Shown in pieces: positions 38,222 to 46,464 of a stretch of 64,000 nucleotides of DNA. Under the pieces are notes generated by a model. That model worked only from the letters and a program-made list of their open reading frames with translations, searched no databases and was not told the origin of the DNA. Every line of letters begins with the position of its first letter. The stretch's first letter is position 1. This DNA comes from Streptomyces sp. NBC_01244 (GTDB lineage: Bacteria; Actinomycetota; Actinomycetes; Streptomycetales; Streptomycetaceae). Made by a program: the position numbers and the translations under genes. The stretch spans positions 9,424,001 to 9,488,000 of the forward strand of contig NZ_CP108488.1 of assembly GCF_035987325.1 (NCBI RefSeq), written 5' to 3'.

Positions 38222-38877
38222 CCTCACTCCCCGCCGCAGCGCCCGACGAGGACGCCACTCCGACCGAGGTGCGCGATTTCCATACAGCTCATCAGCCGGC
38301 AGCGTGCGTCTTCGACTTCGACGGCACGCTCGTCGACACCAGCACGATCAACATCGACGCCATCCGCGCGACCCTCACCGCTCTCGGACTGACCGTCCCC
38401 GAGCCGTGGCTGCGCGAGGCGCCCCTGGCCGACCTCACCGCCCTGCGCGACCGGCTCCGCATCGACCTGGGCCTGTCACTGCCCTGCACCGACCGGGAGT
38501 TCGTCGACCGGACCCGGTCCCACTGGCTCACCCGCACCCACCTCGCACAGCCGGTGCCCCGGGTGGCGGCCCTCGCCCGACACCTGGCCACGACCATTCC
38601 CGTGGCGGTGGCCTCGGCCAATGACGGGCAGGTCGTCCGCGCCGGCCTCACCGCCGTCGGACTCGCCGACCTCTTCGGCGTCATCGTCGCCCGCGAGCAC
38701 GTCACCCGCCTCAAACCCGCCCCCGACGCCTACCTCCAGGCCACCGCGCAGCTCGACCTCCCACCCGGCCGGTGCCTCGCCTTCGAGAACACCGACGAAG
38801 GAATCGCCGCCGCTCTCACCGCCGGCATGCCCGTGATCGACGTCCGCCGCGCGAGCTGGACCATCCGCCTCCCCTGA
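38218..38877 (+). CDS. HAD-family phosphatase coupled to the terpene cyclase
   Basis: 219 residues. Motif I is VFDFDGTLVDTS (nucleophile and acid Asp), motif II VASAND, motif III RLKPAPD (Lys), and the metal loop FENTDEGIAAA. This is a beta-phosphoglucomutase/phosphatase-like subfamily I protein with an alpha-helical cap. GTG 38218 overlaps the cyclase TGA (GTGA). In known HAD-terpene-synthase-beta fusion enzymes the HAD domain removes diphosphate from the cyclised product to release drimenol or albicanol. Here the two activities appear to be split onto coupled genes. The first 25 residues are a disordered leader. Confidence 0.85.
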   Translation: MTSLPAAAPDEDATPTEVRDFHTAHQPAACVFDFDGTLVDTSTINIDAIRATLTALGLTVPEPWLREAPLADLTALRDRLRIDLGLSLPCTDREFVDRTRSHWLTRTHLAQPVPRVAALARHLATTIPVAVASANDGQVVRAGLTAVGLADLFGVIVAREHVTRLKPAPDAYLQATAQLDLPPGRCLAFENTDEGIAAALTAGMPVIDVRRASWTIRLP

Positions 38878-38996
38878 CCCGCGCCCATCGTGCCGGTCAG
38901 TGCCTGGCATCAGCGCTGGCGGAGCCCCGACCACACGTCTCTGGTCGGGGCTCTCGCGGACGGAGGGCCCGGTGGGCGTGCTGAAGGGGGGATCTG

Positions 38997-39243
38997 TCAG
39001 CGGCCGGAGTGGTCGATGACGTTGCCGTTGGAGCAGTTGTTGGCGTGGTCGCCGACCCAGTCGCCAAGGACGGGCACGACGGCGGCTTCCTGGAGGCAGA
39101 CGGCGGGGGCGGTGAAGTTCCAGTTGTTCGCGGCGTTGAGGCCGCCGCCGAAGTCGGAGTCGTTGTCGGCGTGGGCCACGGGGGCGGCGAGGGACAGGGG
39201 ACAGGGCGAGCACGGGCAGTACCGCGAGCATGATCTTCTTCAT
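38997..39243 (-). pseudogene. Small secreted protein, frameshifted in its signal peptide
   Basis: From ATG 39243 the frame reads MKKIMLAVLPVLALS, a signal-peptide start, and then goes wrong. A second frame supplies LSLAAPVAHADNDSDFGGG, the expected cleavage region and mature protein, continuing to CSNGNVIDHSGR and a stop at 38997. The break coincides with two exact tandem copies of a 7-base unit at 39191-39204 (GGGACAG on the plus strand). Deleting one copy would restore about 80 codons. Mature part: two Cys, Asn/Asp-rich, family unknown. Confidence 0.65.
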
Positions 39244-39466
39244 GGCCTGGGGAACGATCAAGACCCTGGAAGGATGCGGCAACACGCGGTCTCGTGGCGT
39301 GAACACAGGCGCACCCGGCCCGGGCCCTGGACACGGCTGCTCGGCGCCCTTCTTGAGAGACGTACGCAGGCACGTCCAAGCCGCAGCGAGCCCGGCCTTG
39401 CCGGGACATCTTCCGGGCATTCGGCTGGCTCTCTGCTGAGGTGGGGCCGCCCTGACCGGATGGCGC
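39244..39466. other. Short gap without gene
   Basis: About 220 bases before the dioxygenase stop. No supportable reading frame or strong stem. Confidence 0.4.
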
Positions 39467-40141
39467 TCAGTCGTAGAGGAGAGAAGCAGAGGAGGTTGTC
39501 GCCTCTTGGCGGCCGGGCGTGGTGTACGCGAAGTTGAGCACGGTGCGCCGCAGCCCCGGACGCCGGAGCGGGGTGACGCGGTGGGCGGTGAGGTCGCTCC
39601 GCAGGAGGTAGCCGTCGGCCGGCCGGTGATGGATACGGCGGGCGCCGGGCGCGTCGAGGGCCGCGAGGTCGCTACGGCCGGGGTGGAATTCCAGGAGTCC
39701 GCCGTCGGTGTGGTGTGGCGGGGCCTCGAGGAAGAGGACCAGGGCGAGCGGGTAGTCGTCGGTGTGCGCGCCATGGGTGTCGCCGGGGCGGTGCAGGACG
39801 TTCAGGACGTGGCGTTCGACGGGGTCGTGGACGGCGACGACGGCCTCGCCCAGGAGCGAGGAGAGCAGCTGCAACATGTCCTGGTCCGCGTAGAGGCGCG
39901 TGATCACTGGAGATGTACGGGCGATCCGGTCTCCGCCGAGGGTGGTCATGTGCCGGGGGCTGTCGTCCATGCACGGCATGCGGAAGTCGCGCCGCACCGC
40001 GTCGGCCTCCAGCCTCCGCGCCTCCCATGAGAGGTCGGCGAGCCCGGCGGGGCTGATCAGCCCGGGCAGGGCGACGTAGCCATCGGCGGCGAACCGCCGG
40101 CGCAGATGCTCCCAGCTCGAGGGCGCGGGCAACGAGATCAC
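39467..40141 (-). CDS. Fe(II)/2-oxoglutarate-dependent dioxygenase-like protein
   Basis: 224 residues. The metal-binding motif is HGAHTDDYPLALVLFLE, giving His-x-Asp, so a hydroxylase-type facial triad rather than a halogenase Gly/Ala variant. The distal His and the oxoglutarate Arg fit LTAHRVTPLRRPGLRRTVLN. Upstream segments (GYVALPGLISPAGLADL, RLYADQDMLQLLSSLLGE) match a subgroup near the HalD/ArpA-like enzymes that modify free amino acids. GTG 40141 has GAGGG 11 bases upstream. An ATG with a better ribosome site (GGGGAGG) begins about 50 bases further up in another frame, so the N-terminus may be damaged. Substrate unknown. Confidence 0.7.
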   Translation of the reverse strand: MISLPAPSSWEHLRRRFAADGYVALPGLISPAGLADLSWEARRLEADAVRRDFRMPCMDDSPRHMTTLGGDRIARTSPVITRLYADQDMLQLLSSLLGEAVVAVHDPVERHVLNVLHRPGDTHGAHTDDYPLALVLFLEAPPHHTDGGLLEFHPGRSDLAALDAPGARRIHHRPADGYLLRSDLTAHRVTPLRRPGLRRTVLNFAYTTPGRQEATTSSASLLYD

Positions 40142-40227
40142 GGCCGATGCATCCCTCAGACCCCCGCAGGACAAACCCGGCCTCGACCATCTGGACCTCC
40201 CCTTTCGGACACGGAGGCCAAGAGGAG

Positions 40228-40516
40228 CGGTGACCCGAGGTGGCAGGCTTTCGCCGCCCGCAACAGCTTCGACCCCGCCCGCCCCGTCCAGTGGGAGGTG
40301 GAGCCACTGGAACCGGACGAGCTCCAGCGCCCGCTCCTCGCCGCCGTCGCCCCGTACATCCACCGCGACGTCCTCGACCGCCAGGCGGCCCGCGAGGATC
40401 GACCATGTCAACAGCAACAAGTCCTGAACGCGGCGGAGGGCGCCAAGCTGAAACGCTTGGTCAAGCTCGATGTCCTCACCAAGGTTGACGCCGGCAGCTT
40501 CACCAGGAAGCAGTAG
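40228..40516 (+). pseudogene. 3' remnant of an unidentified gene
   Basis: The plus-strand frame DPRWQAFAARNSFDPARPVQ, then VEPLEPDELQRPLLAAVAPY and IHRDVLDRQAARED looks like the C-terminal part of a conserved actinomycete protein, after which the sequence degenerates to a stop at 40516. No start or N-terminal half is present. A further short tail at about 40600-40677 (SKEEFDKKRASAFDRAVSVL and a stop) may be another scrap. Confidence 0.45.
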
Positions 40517-40784
40517 TCGACCGACCGCCACGACCAGCGCCCTGCCCCAGCCTCTCCCGGGAATGGACCTCAACCCGCGAATCGCCCTCTCAGCAAGGAG
40601 GAGTTCGACAAGAAGAGGGCCTCGGCCTTCGACAGGGCCGTGAGCGTCCTGCAGAACCACGGCGGTACCACGAGCTGACGCGGGAGCAGCCGGACTGGGG
40701 ACTGGGGGAGGGGGCGGGCCCCGGGCCGCGCGTGGCCGGATGAGAGCATGACGGCTTGATCGTCACAGCTCGGAAGGGGAGTAC

Positions 40785-41444
40785 ATGAGTCGGGGGCCGA
40801 TGACTTACGACGTCGAGTACAGCGGGTCCGCGACGCCGCTCGTCATGCGCAAGGTCGGGAACGGCGGGGAGAGCGGGATGGGTTGGCTCCGGCGCGACGC
40901 CTACGGGCCCGAGCACGACCAGCACGCGGAGACGCGCTCCTTCACCGTCCTGGCGGACGGCGGGATCCCGCTCGCGTTCGTACGCGCCGAGCAGTACGGC
41001 TCGCGCACGAGCGGCCAGCCGACCGCCTACCGCGTCCTGGACCACTCCGGAGCGTCCTTGGGGCGGATAACGTACAGGCGCCGCCCCGCGTTCCGGATCT
41101 GCCGGACCAGGTGGACCCTGGAGCCGGCGGCCGGCCCGGCCCTGCGCGGCTTCGCGGGCCGCCCGGTGTGGTGGGCCGTGTGGTGGCCCACGGGGATGCT
41201 GCTCAGGTGGATCTGCATCGTCATGGCCCTCCTCGCCGCCGACGACGGCGGCTTCCGCCCGCCCCGCCGGGTGACCTGGCGCGACGGCTCGGGCCGGGCC
41301 GCGCTCGTATTCCGCGGCATGGCCGAGGACTACCGGGTCTGGACCGGCGACCTGGACCCCCGCCTGATCACCGCGCTCGTGGCACTGCATCAGTCCTTCG
41401 ACTGGCCCGAGGAAGCAGGCGCCTTCGGCTGGTACGGAGCCTGA
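40785..41444 (+). CDS. Conserved hypothetical protein, possibly LURP-one/scramblase-like
   Basis: 219 residues with no signal peptide. GGAAGGGGAG precedes ATG 40785. The sequence is beta-rich with a regular strand pattern (YRVLDHSGASLGRITYRRRP, RTRWTLEPAAGPALRGFAG), one hydrophobic stretch (VWWAVWWPTGMLLRWICIVM) and the ending WPEEAGAFGWYGA. The 'tag, then Leu-Gly-x-Ile' arrangement loosely resembles LURP-one-related folds, but I cannot assign it. The gene is isolated. Confidence 0.65.
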   Translation: MSRGPMTYDVEYSGSATPLVMRKVGNGGESGMGWLRRDAYGPEHDQHAETRSFTVLADGGIPLAFVRAEQYGSRTSGQPTAYRVLDHSGASLGRITYRRRPAFRICRTRWTLEPAAGPALRGFAGRPVWWAVWWPTGMLLRWICIVMALLAADDGGFRPPRRVTWRDGSGRAALVFRGMAEDYRVWTGDLDPRLITALVALHQSFDWPEEAGAFGWYGA

Positions 41445-41984
41445 GCGCCGGGGACAGCGTCCCGGAAGGCACGAACCTCCCACCCGGCCTTTCGACCGGA
41501 CGAGACCTGCATCGTCCGTACGCGAAGCGGTGGGGAATCAGCGAATCAGCGGGCGTCTCTTCGCCCGGGGGACCTACGCTGTCGGCGCCCCGACCGTCGT
41601 CTTGAAGACACCTCCCATGCACCCCGCATCGGGTGCGCCGGCTTGCTCTGACACGGCCCGTTCCCCCGGTTGACCCCGCCGGAAGGTCCCCCGCCTGAGT
41701 CCTGACCAGCCGCTCTGGGCGCGGAGGGTGCAGTCGGCGCCGTGCGGCTGGGCTGCGGGCTGCGGGGAGCCGTGCACTTCGGGTCTGGTCCGGGCCGAAG
41801 CGTCATCTGTCGGCCCGGGGTGCGGTCGAGGAAGGGGAGCAGGCGGTCCCAGGGGCGCTGTAGGGCGGAGGGGTTGAAGGCATCGGTGCCGGCGATGGTG
41901 AAGCCGTATCTGGTGCCCGGGAAGCCCCCGAAGTTCCCGACCTTTACAGTTGCAGTGATCATGTTTAGTGCGAAGGGCGGGGTT
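41445..41984. other. Gap with a probable hydrolase gene scrap on the minus strand
   Basis: Minus-strand bases about 41950-41790 translate as VGNFGGFPGTRYGFTIAGTD, AFNPSALQRPWDRLLPFLDR, which resembles the C-terminus of dienelactone-hydrolase-type enzymes. Nothing upstream or downstream continues it. The remainder of the gap is not interpretable. Confidence 0.4.
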
Positions 41985-42761
41985 GTGGTGACGAGCGGGG
42001 CAAGACGTCTGGCGGTATTGGGCGCGGCGGGTATGGCACTGGCGCTGACTGCGTGCGAGGGCGGGGCGAGCAGCTCGGGCAGCACCAAGCAGGGCACCGA
42101 CGGTGAGCTGTTGGCCCAGTCCATCCAGCTGTTCAGGGACACACCGTCGGTACGGGTCACGGCCAAGGCCGCGGTCGCCATGGGGAGCGGAGTCGAGATA
42201 TCCGTCGACCGTGACAAGAACTGCCGCGTCGACGCACAGGGCGGGTTCTTCCACGTCGCCGTCGAACGCGGCGGCCGCACCTGGATGAGCTGGAGCGACG
42301 ACTACCTCCAGAGGGCGGCAACCAGCCCGGACGGTGAGCGGCTGGACAAGGAACTGCGCGGCAAATGGCTGGAGCTCGGCCAGGATGGCCGGATCCGCAA
42401 GAGCATGGTAGACCTGTGCGCCCTGACCGCCCTGCGCAGTGCCACGGACCAACTGGCAGAACCCCGCCAGAGCGCCACCCGTGAGCCCGAGACCACCGAG
42501 GACGGCGAGCGCCTCGTCCCCTTGCGCCGGGGTGAGGACGGCAATTCGGTGACCGCGTACGTCGACGCCGGCGAGAAGCCCTACCCGCGCAAGCTCGTCG
42601 TGGACGTAGCGACGTTCGCCCCCACGCCGGTCGAGTTCTGGCTCGGCGCCTACGGCGAGGCGGTCACCGTGGAACCGCCGGCCGCCTTGCAGACCGTCCG
42701 TTCGGCAGCCATCGAGGCACTGGCGGAGAAGAACCTCGCGGCCGGCCTGCCCGGTAGCTAG
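41985..42761 (+). CDS. Secreted lipoprotein, LprG/LppX-like
   Basis: 258 residues from GTG 41985 (AAGG upstream); an ATG at 41961 would add eight. The signal ends in the lipobox ALTAC. The mature part has the pattern of LolA-fold actinobacterial lipoproteins: ELLAQSIQLFRDTPSVRVTA, then DKNCRVDAQGGFFHVAVERG, then a KWLELGQD segment and a late VDAGEKPYPRKLVVDV. Such proteins bind lipids or sense surfactants at the membrane face. A second lipoprotein start follows after 14 bases. Confidence 0.8.
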   Translation: MVTSGARRLAVLGAAGMALALTACEGGASSSGSTKQGTDGELLAQSIQLFRDTPSVRVTAKAAVAMGSGVEISVDRDKNCRVDAQGGFFHVAVERGGRTWMSWSDDYLQRAATSPDGERLDKELRGKWLELGQDGRIRKSMVDLCALTALRSATDQLAEPRQSATREPETTEDGERLVPLRRGEDGNSVTAYVDAGEKPYPRKLVVDVATFAPTPVEFWLGAYGEAVTVEPPAALQTVRSAAIEALAEKNLAAGLPGS

Positions 42762-42775
42762 TGGAAGGTGGCTCG

Positions 42776-43030
42776 ATGCGCATACGCACGGTGATCCGTC
42801 CCGCGGTGGCCGTCGCCATGGCGGGAGTCCTGCTGGCCGGGTGCGGCGCCTCCCGGCAGGAGGTGCTGGACATGTTCGGGCTGCAGCTGCCGGCCTGCGA
42901 GACCGAGAACCTGCGCTACTCGGTGGCGGAACTGGATGATGTCCCAGGTGACGGGGGCGACGGGCTGCTGACAGCGGGGACAGCGGTCGAGAGTGGTGCC
43001 GTTGTATGCGAAGTACGGGCTGAGCTGTAG
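42776..43030 (+). pseudogene. Lipoprotein gene truncated by recombination
   Basis: ATG 42776 with GGAAGG upstream begins a typical lipoprotein: MRIRTVIRPAVAVAMAGVLL then AGCGAS lipobox, and about 35 mature residues (RQEVLDMFGLQLPACETENL). From about 42930 the reading frame enters unrelated DNA, coding on the opposite strand for the remnant listed next, and stops at 43030. The 84-codon frame may still be translated but is probably not the original protein. Confidence 0.6.
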
Positions 43031-43210
43031 GGGCTCGGCGGGCCGGTCCTGGTCAACCGCCACTTGGCGGTGCTTCTTGCGCCAGGCTTGGGCGGTGCGC
43101 TCGCGTTGCTGCCGCAACTCCTGCCAGCGATGCGGGAACGGTGCGCCGAGCAGGTGCGCTCGCCAGCTCTGCGGCTGAGCGGAGTCGTTGTTGCGGGTCG
43201 CGTATCGTCC
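42930..43210 (-). pseudogene. Remnant of a zinc-ribbon protein
   Basis: A continuous minus-strand frame reads HLLGAPFPHRWQELRQQRER, then AWRKKHRQVAVDQDRPAEPL, LSPYFAYNGTTLDRCPRCQQ and PVAPVTWDII. The CPRC pair suggests a zinc ribbon. It has no start upstream and runs into the lipoprotein signal region downstream, so both ends are lost. The style resembles plasmid or integrative-element proteins of Streptomyces. Confidence 0.5.
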
Positions 43211-43315
43211 TGATCTGTGCCGACGGCTGAGTTACGGGGCCTGCCGTTCGGAAGCCGGAAGGCCCCGTGGCGGCATCGGTTCGGCACCCGTGTCCGCCTG
43301 TACAAAGGATTCCGC

Positions 43316-43864
43316 ATGTCCCGCATACGCCTGCTCGCCGTCCCCGTCCTGACCGCCGCGCTGGGCACGCTCATGATTCAGCCCGTCGCGGCCGCCCCGG
43401 CCGCGGCCATTACCAAGGCGGAGTACGCCAAGGTCAAGCTCGGCGGCAGTATCACCGCCCTGCACACCGCCGCGGGCAAGGGCGCCTGCAAGCTGGTCTT
43501 TACCCACCGCGAGGACGGGCACGTCTCCAAGTCCTACGACTGCAAGGGCGACAAGCCCGACAGCATGGGCTCCTTCAACTTCACCGACGGCAGGCTCGGG
43601 ATGAAGTCGTACCGGGGCCTGGATGGCCTCACGTCCAACGGCAAGATGACCAAAGCCAAGTTCGACAAGACCAAGAAGCGCCAGACCCTCGCCCAGCTGA
43701 CCGCTGTCACGGGCAAGGGCGTGTGCGTTCTCGTCAGCGGGTTCGAGATCAAGAGCTACAAGGAAGACACCTACATCTGCACTCAGAGCAGCAGCTCCGG
43801 CCAGGCGAAGTTCAGGATGAAGAACGGCGAGCTCTCCACGCGGAGCCAGTACCGCCTCATGTGA
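43316..43864 (+). CDS. Secreted BLIP-like protein with two tandem repeats
   Basis: 182 residues. AAAGGA lies before ATG 43316. The signal peptide (LLAVPVLTAALGTLMIQPVAAA) is followed by two similar halves: ITKAEYAKVKLGGSITALHT with KGACKLVF, KSYDCKG, and FTDGRLGMKSYRGL; then MTKAKFDKTKKRQTLAQLTA with KGVCVLVS, DTYICTQ, and MKNGELSTRSQYRL. Each half has a Cys pair. This tandem layout is that of beta-lactamase inhibitory protein (BLIP) of Streptomyces. Binding to a beta-lactamase or other target is a family-based guess, since the interface residues are not obviously conserved. Confidence 0.72.
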   Translation: MSRIRLLAVPVLTAALGTLMIQPVAAAPAAAITKAEYAKVKLGGSITALHTAAGKGACKLVFTHREDGHVSKSYDCKGDKPDSMGSFNFTDGRLGMKSYRGLDGLTSNGKMTKAKFDKTKKRQTLAQLTAVTGKGVCVLVSGFEIKSYKEDTYICTQSSSSGQAKFRMKNGELSTRSQYRLM

Positions 43865-44248
43865 CCGAACCGCGTCCCAGGGCGCGCCTGTGCCCGGGGA
43901 CGCGCACCGCGGGTGGGGTCGGTTGCTATTGGCCAGAGGTCGCGAACATGCCTGAACAGCTCCTCGGCCAGATGCTGGCCAAGGTCGGAGCTGGACTCAC
44001 CCGGCCACGCGCCAGTCAGTGACGCCTCGCGGGTGCTGCTACTTCGCATGAACATTCACGGGCATCAAGATCCGCAACTGCTGCCCAAACCGGCGGACAA
44101 ACGCTGCCCCTAGAAGTGAACCAAGCCACTGGAAGAACTCACAACCCGCCTGAACACCCCCTACGGCCACGAGGTACTCGGCAGTCCCACCCCGACAGCA
44201 CGGACGACCGCTACCCGTCTGAGCAGCAGCGGCCTGACCACATAGACA
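43865..44248. other. Gap with possible scraps, no intact gene
   Basis: A plus-strand piece at 43949-44023 (MPEQLLGQMLAKVGAGLTRP, soon a stop) and other short frames are too small to assign. The interval ends at the strong stem at 44249-44286. Confidence 0.4.
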
Positions 44249-44286
44249 CCGCCGGGGCCAACGCATTTCAGCGTTGGCCCCGGCGG
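44249..44286 (-). terminator. Strong 16-bp stem downstream of the Nudix gene
   Basis: CCGCCGGGGCCAACGC (44249-44264) pairs perfectly with GCGTTGGCCCCGGCGG (44271-44286) over a 6-base loop. It lies 14 bases past the Nudix stop on the minus strand and probably terminates the SDR-Nudix transcript. Confidence 0.75.
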
Positions 44287-44300
44287 CATGTAGGCGTGTC

Positions 44301-44738
44301 CTAGACCACGACCCCAGCCCCGAGTCCGCCGGCGCCGATGGCGCCCCGCAGGACGTGGACGATCTCCTCGGGCTTGAGGTCGATGCTGTCGAGCCCCTCC
44401 ACGGTCAGCGGGATCTCTTCCAGTGTGTATTCGCCGCGTCCCTCGGCGCTGAACTCGGGTCCGGTGCGGTCTTCGAAGGACCATGTCGCGATGCGGGCGA
44501 GGTAGAAGAGGTGACGCTCCTTGTCGGACTCCATGGTGTGGAGGAGGCGGATGATGTCGGCCTTCCCTGCGATCTCCTCGTGGATCTCGCGGTGGAGGGC
44601 GGCCTCCCGGGACTCGTCGCTGGCCTCGACCCCGCCGCCGGGCAGCACCCAGTACTCGGGGACGTCCGGCTTGGTGCGGCGGATGACCAGCATCGTGTCG
44701 TCCGCGGTGACGAGGACGGCTCGGACTCGTTCGATCAT
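44301..44738 (-). CDS. Nudix hydrolase
   Basis: 145 residues. The Nudix box is complete: G-VEASD-E-SREAALHREIHEEIAG gives GX5EX7REUXEEXG. MIERVRAVLVTADDTMLVIR and WVLPGGGVE are typical flanks. It would hydrolyse a nucleoside diphosphate linked to another group; specificity is unknown. AAGGAG lies 10 bases before ATG 44738. It is 29 bases downstream of the SDR stop, so the two form a small operon. Confidence 0.9.
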   Translation of the reverse strand: MIERVRAVLVTADDTMLVIRRTKPDVPEYWVLPGGGVEASDESREAALHREIHEEIAGKADIIRLLHTMESDKERHLFYLARIATWSFEDRTGPEFSAEGRGEYTLEEIPLTVEGLDSIDLKPEEIVHVLRGAIGAGGLGAGVVV

Positions 44739-44767
44739 TTCGCTTTGTCTCCTTGCTTGTTGACGTC

Positions 44768-45505
44768 TTAGTGCAGCAGCCTGCCGCCGTCGACGTGGAC
44801 GGATTGCCCAGTGATGAACGACGCGGAGGGGCCGACGAGGAATGCGACCAGGGCCGCGACGTCTTCGGGGCGTCCGCGTCGCGGGACGCACTGGCGGTTG
44901 ATCTGGTCCTCCGGACGGGCCCGGTGCTGGGCGGGTATGACGGTCTCGGCGTCGACCTGGATGGCGGCGGGCAGGACCGTGTTCACGCAGATGCCGTGCG
45001 GGCCGAGTTCGCGAGCAAGGGAACGGGACAGGCCCAGGAGGCCTGCCTTGGCCGTGCTGTAGGCGACGAGGTTGGTGCGGCGGGCGCGGGCGTTGACGCT
45101 GCCGATGTTCACGATCCGGCCCCAGCGGCGTTCGATCATGCCGGGGGTCAGGGCGTAGCAGGTGCGGTAGTGGGCGGTGAGGTTCACGTCGAGGGAGTAG
45201 TTCCAGGCGGCTTCGTCGGTGTCCTGCCAGGGGACGCGGGGGTAGGAGCCGGCGTTGTTGACGAGGATGTCGACGGGGCCGATCTCGGCGCGGACGAGGT
45301 CGGCCCTGGTTTGCACGGCGGTGGGGTCGGTCAGGTCGGCGTTCACTGCGATGCCGGGGCTGCCGTCGCGCTCGAGGGCGGCGAGGAGGGCGCGGGCGTC
45401 GGGGTCCTGGCCGAGGTGGTTGACGGCGACGGTGGCTCCGGCGGCCGCGAGGGCCCGTCCGATCTCGGCGCCGATGCCGGTGGACCTGCCGGTGACTCCC
45501 GCCAC
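44768..45505 (-). CDS. Short-chain dehydrogenase/reductase
   Basis: 245 residues of the classical SDR type: cofactor loop [16 protein letters not shown] motif [14 protein letters not shown], catalytic Ser in [10 protein letters not shown], and YSTAK. The ending [16 protein letters not shown] is typical of 3-oxoacyl-reductase-like members. The N-terminus at GTG 45505 is unusually short: the expected strand before TGxxxGIG is nearly absent. Just upstream an out-of-frame DGRV suggests a 2-base insertion (GTGTG) that cost the original start. The protein may still fold. Confidence 0.8.
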   Translation of the reverse strand: MAGVTGRSTGIGAEIGRALAAAGATVAVNHLGQDPDARALLAALERDGSPGIAVNADLTDPTAVQTRADLVRAEIGPVDILVNNAGSYPRVPWQDTDEAAWNYSLDVNLTAHYRTCYALTPGMIERRWGRIVNIGSVNARARRTNLVAYSTAKAGLLGLSRSLARELGPHGICVNTVLPAAIQVDAETVIPAQHRARPEDQINRQCVPRRGRPEDVAALVAFLVGPSASFITGQSVHVDGGRLLH

Positions 45506-45660
45506 ACCCGGCCGTCCGCCGCCTGTCCTCCGTTCTGGACGCGGGCCCCACTGGGCCGTCGGTCAGTGTTTGCGTGCGCCCTGGTCGGGTCACGTCGGCG
45601 CGTCGACGGTGGTCGTCGGGGCGAGCACGACCAAGCCGACAACGACGTCGCCGCACCAGA

Positions 45661-46384
45661 GTGCCATTGCTGACCGGCGCGCAGGCCCGCGCGGTCCCGG
45701 TTGGGCTCCGCGAGGCGATGGGCGACGTCCGGCGCACGGTCGGGGTGCTCGCCCACCGGGTCGGTGGCGCGCACGCCGCCCCGTCTGGCTCGCTCTCTCG
45801 CACCCTTCGTGGCAAACGTACGGGGCGGGTGAGTTCGGGATCAGCCGCGCGCAGGCCACCGGTTCCTCGAAGTCGCCCGCGGTCTGGGCGCAATCCAGGC
45901 CGCGGTCACCGCCGGCACCTTGGTTCCCGCACGCGAGACAACCGCCCCGGGCGCTGCCGGCGGCGCGCTGGACTGCGGGCTCTCCCAGCGGGACCTGATC
46001 TGCGTCGTCGCCCGAAGCGGTGACATCACGGGACTGATCACCGGCCGCCGCGCCGCGCTCACCCGCGATGGCGCCCAGGTCCTCGACGGTGCGCTGCGTG
46101 GTCCACCGGGCCGTCCGCGAAACTCCACTGGAACCGCCGGATCCTTCGCCGGCGGACCCGGGATCCGCCGAGCTGCGCCGGGTTGTCGACGATCTGACGG
46201 CCAACGCACTCATGACGGGTGAGCTGTTCCTCGAAGTCGCCCCGGCCTACCTCTCCGACACCGCCGCCGCCGACGTCCTGGGGCCGCTTGCGACGTGATC
46301 GGCGAGGGCCTCGGCATGGGCCTCGCCGTTCACCGCTATGCCTTCACGGGAGACTGCCGCGCTCTGCACGGCACCGTCCTGTAG
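45661..46384 (+). pseudogene. Decayed conserved Streptomyces gene with at least four frameshifts
   Basis: Pieces in successive frames join into one protein: LTGAQARAVPVGLREAMGDV, then LALSHPSWQTYGAGEFGISR with AQA, then RFLEVARGLGAIQAAVTAGT, ALDCGLSQRDLICVVARSGD, then LRRVVDDLTANALMTGELFL with EVAPAYLSDTAAADVLG, and finally VIGEGLGMGLAVHRYAFTGD to a stop at 46384. The EFGISRAQAYRLL-like part is a helix-turn-helix. I know the family as a common hypothetical in streptomycetes; its role is unknown. Confidence 0.65.
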
Positions 46385-46394
46385 CCGGAAATAT

Positions 46395-46464
46395 GGGGGG
46401 AAGGGTGGGGGGAAGTATCGGGGGAGGGGTGGGGGGAAGGGGCCGGGGAGGTATGGGGGGAAGG
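46395..46464 (+). repeat. G-tract cluster, potential G-quadruplex
   Basis: The plus strand carries about ten runs of four to six G within 70 bases, including the near-repeated unit TATGGGGGGAAGG at both ends. It lies just past the pseudogene end. The G-rich bias continues weakly to about 46800. Confidence 0.65.
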
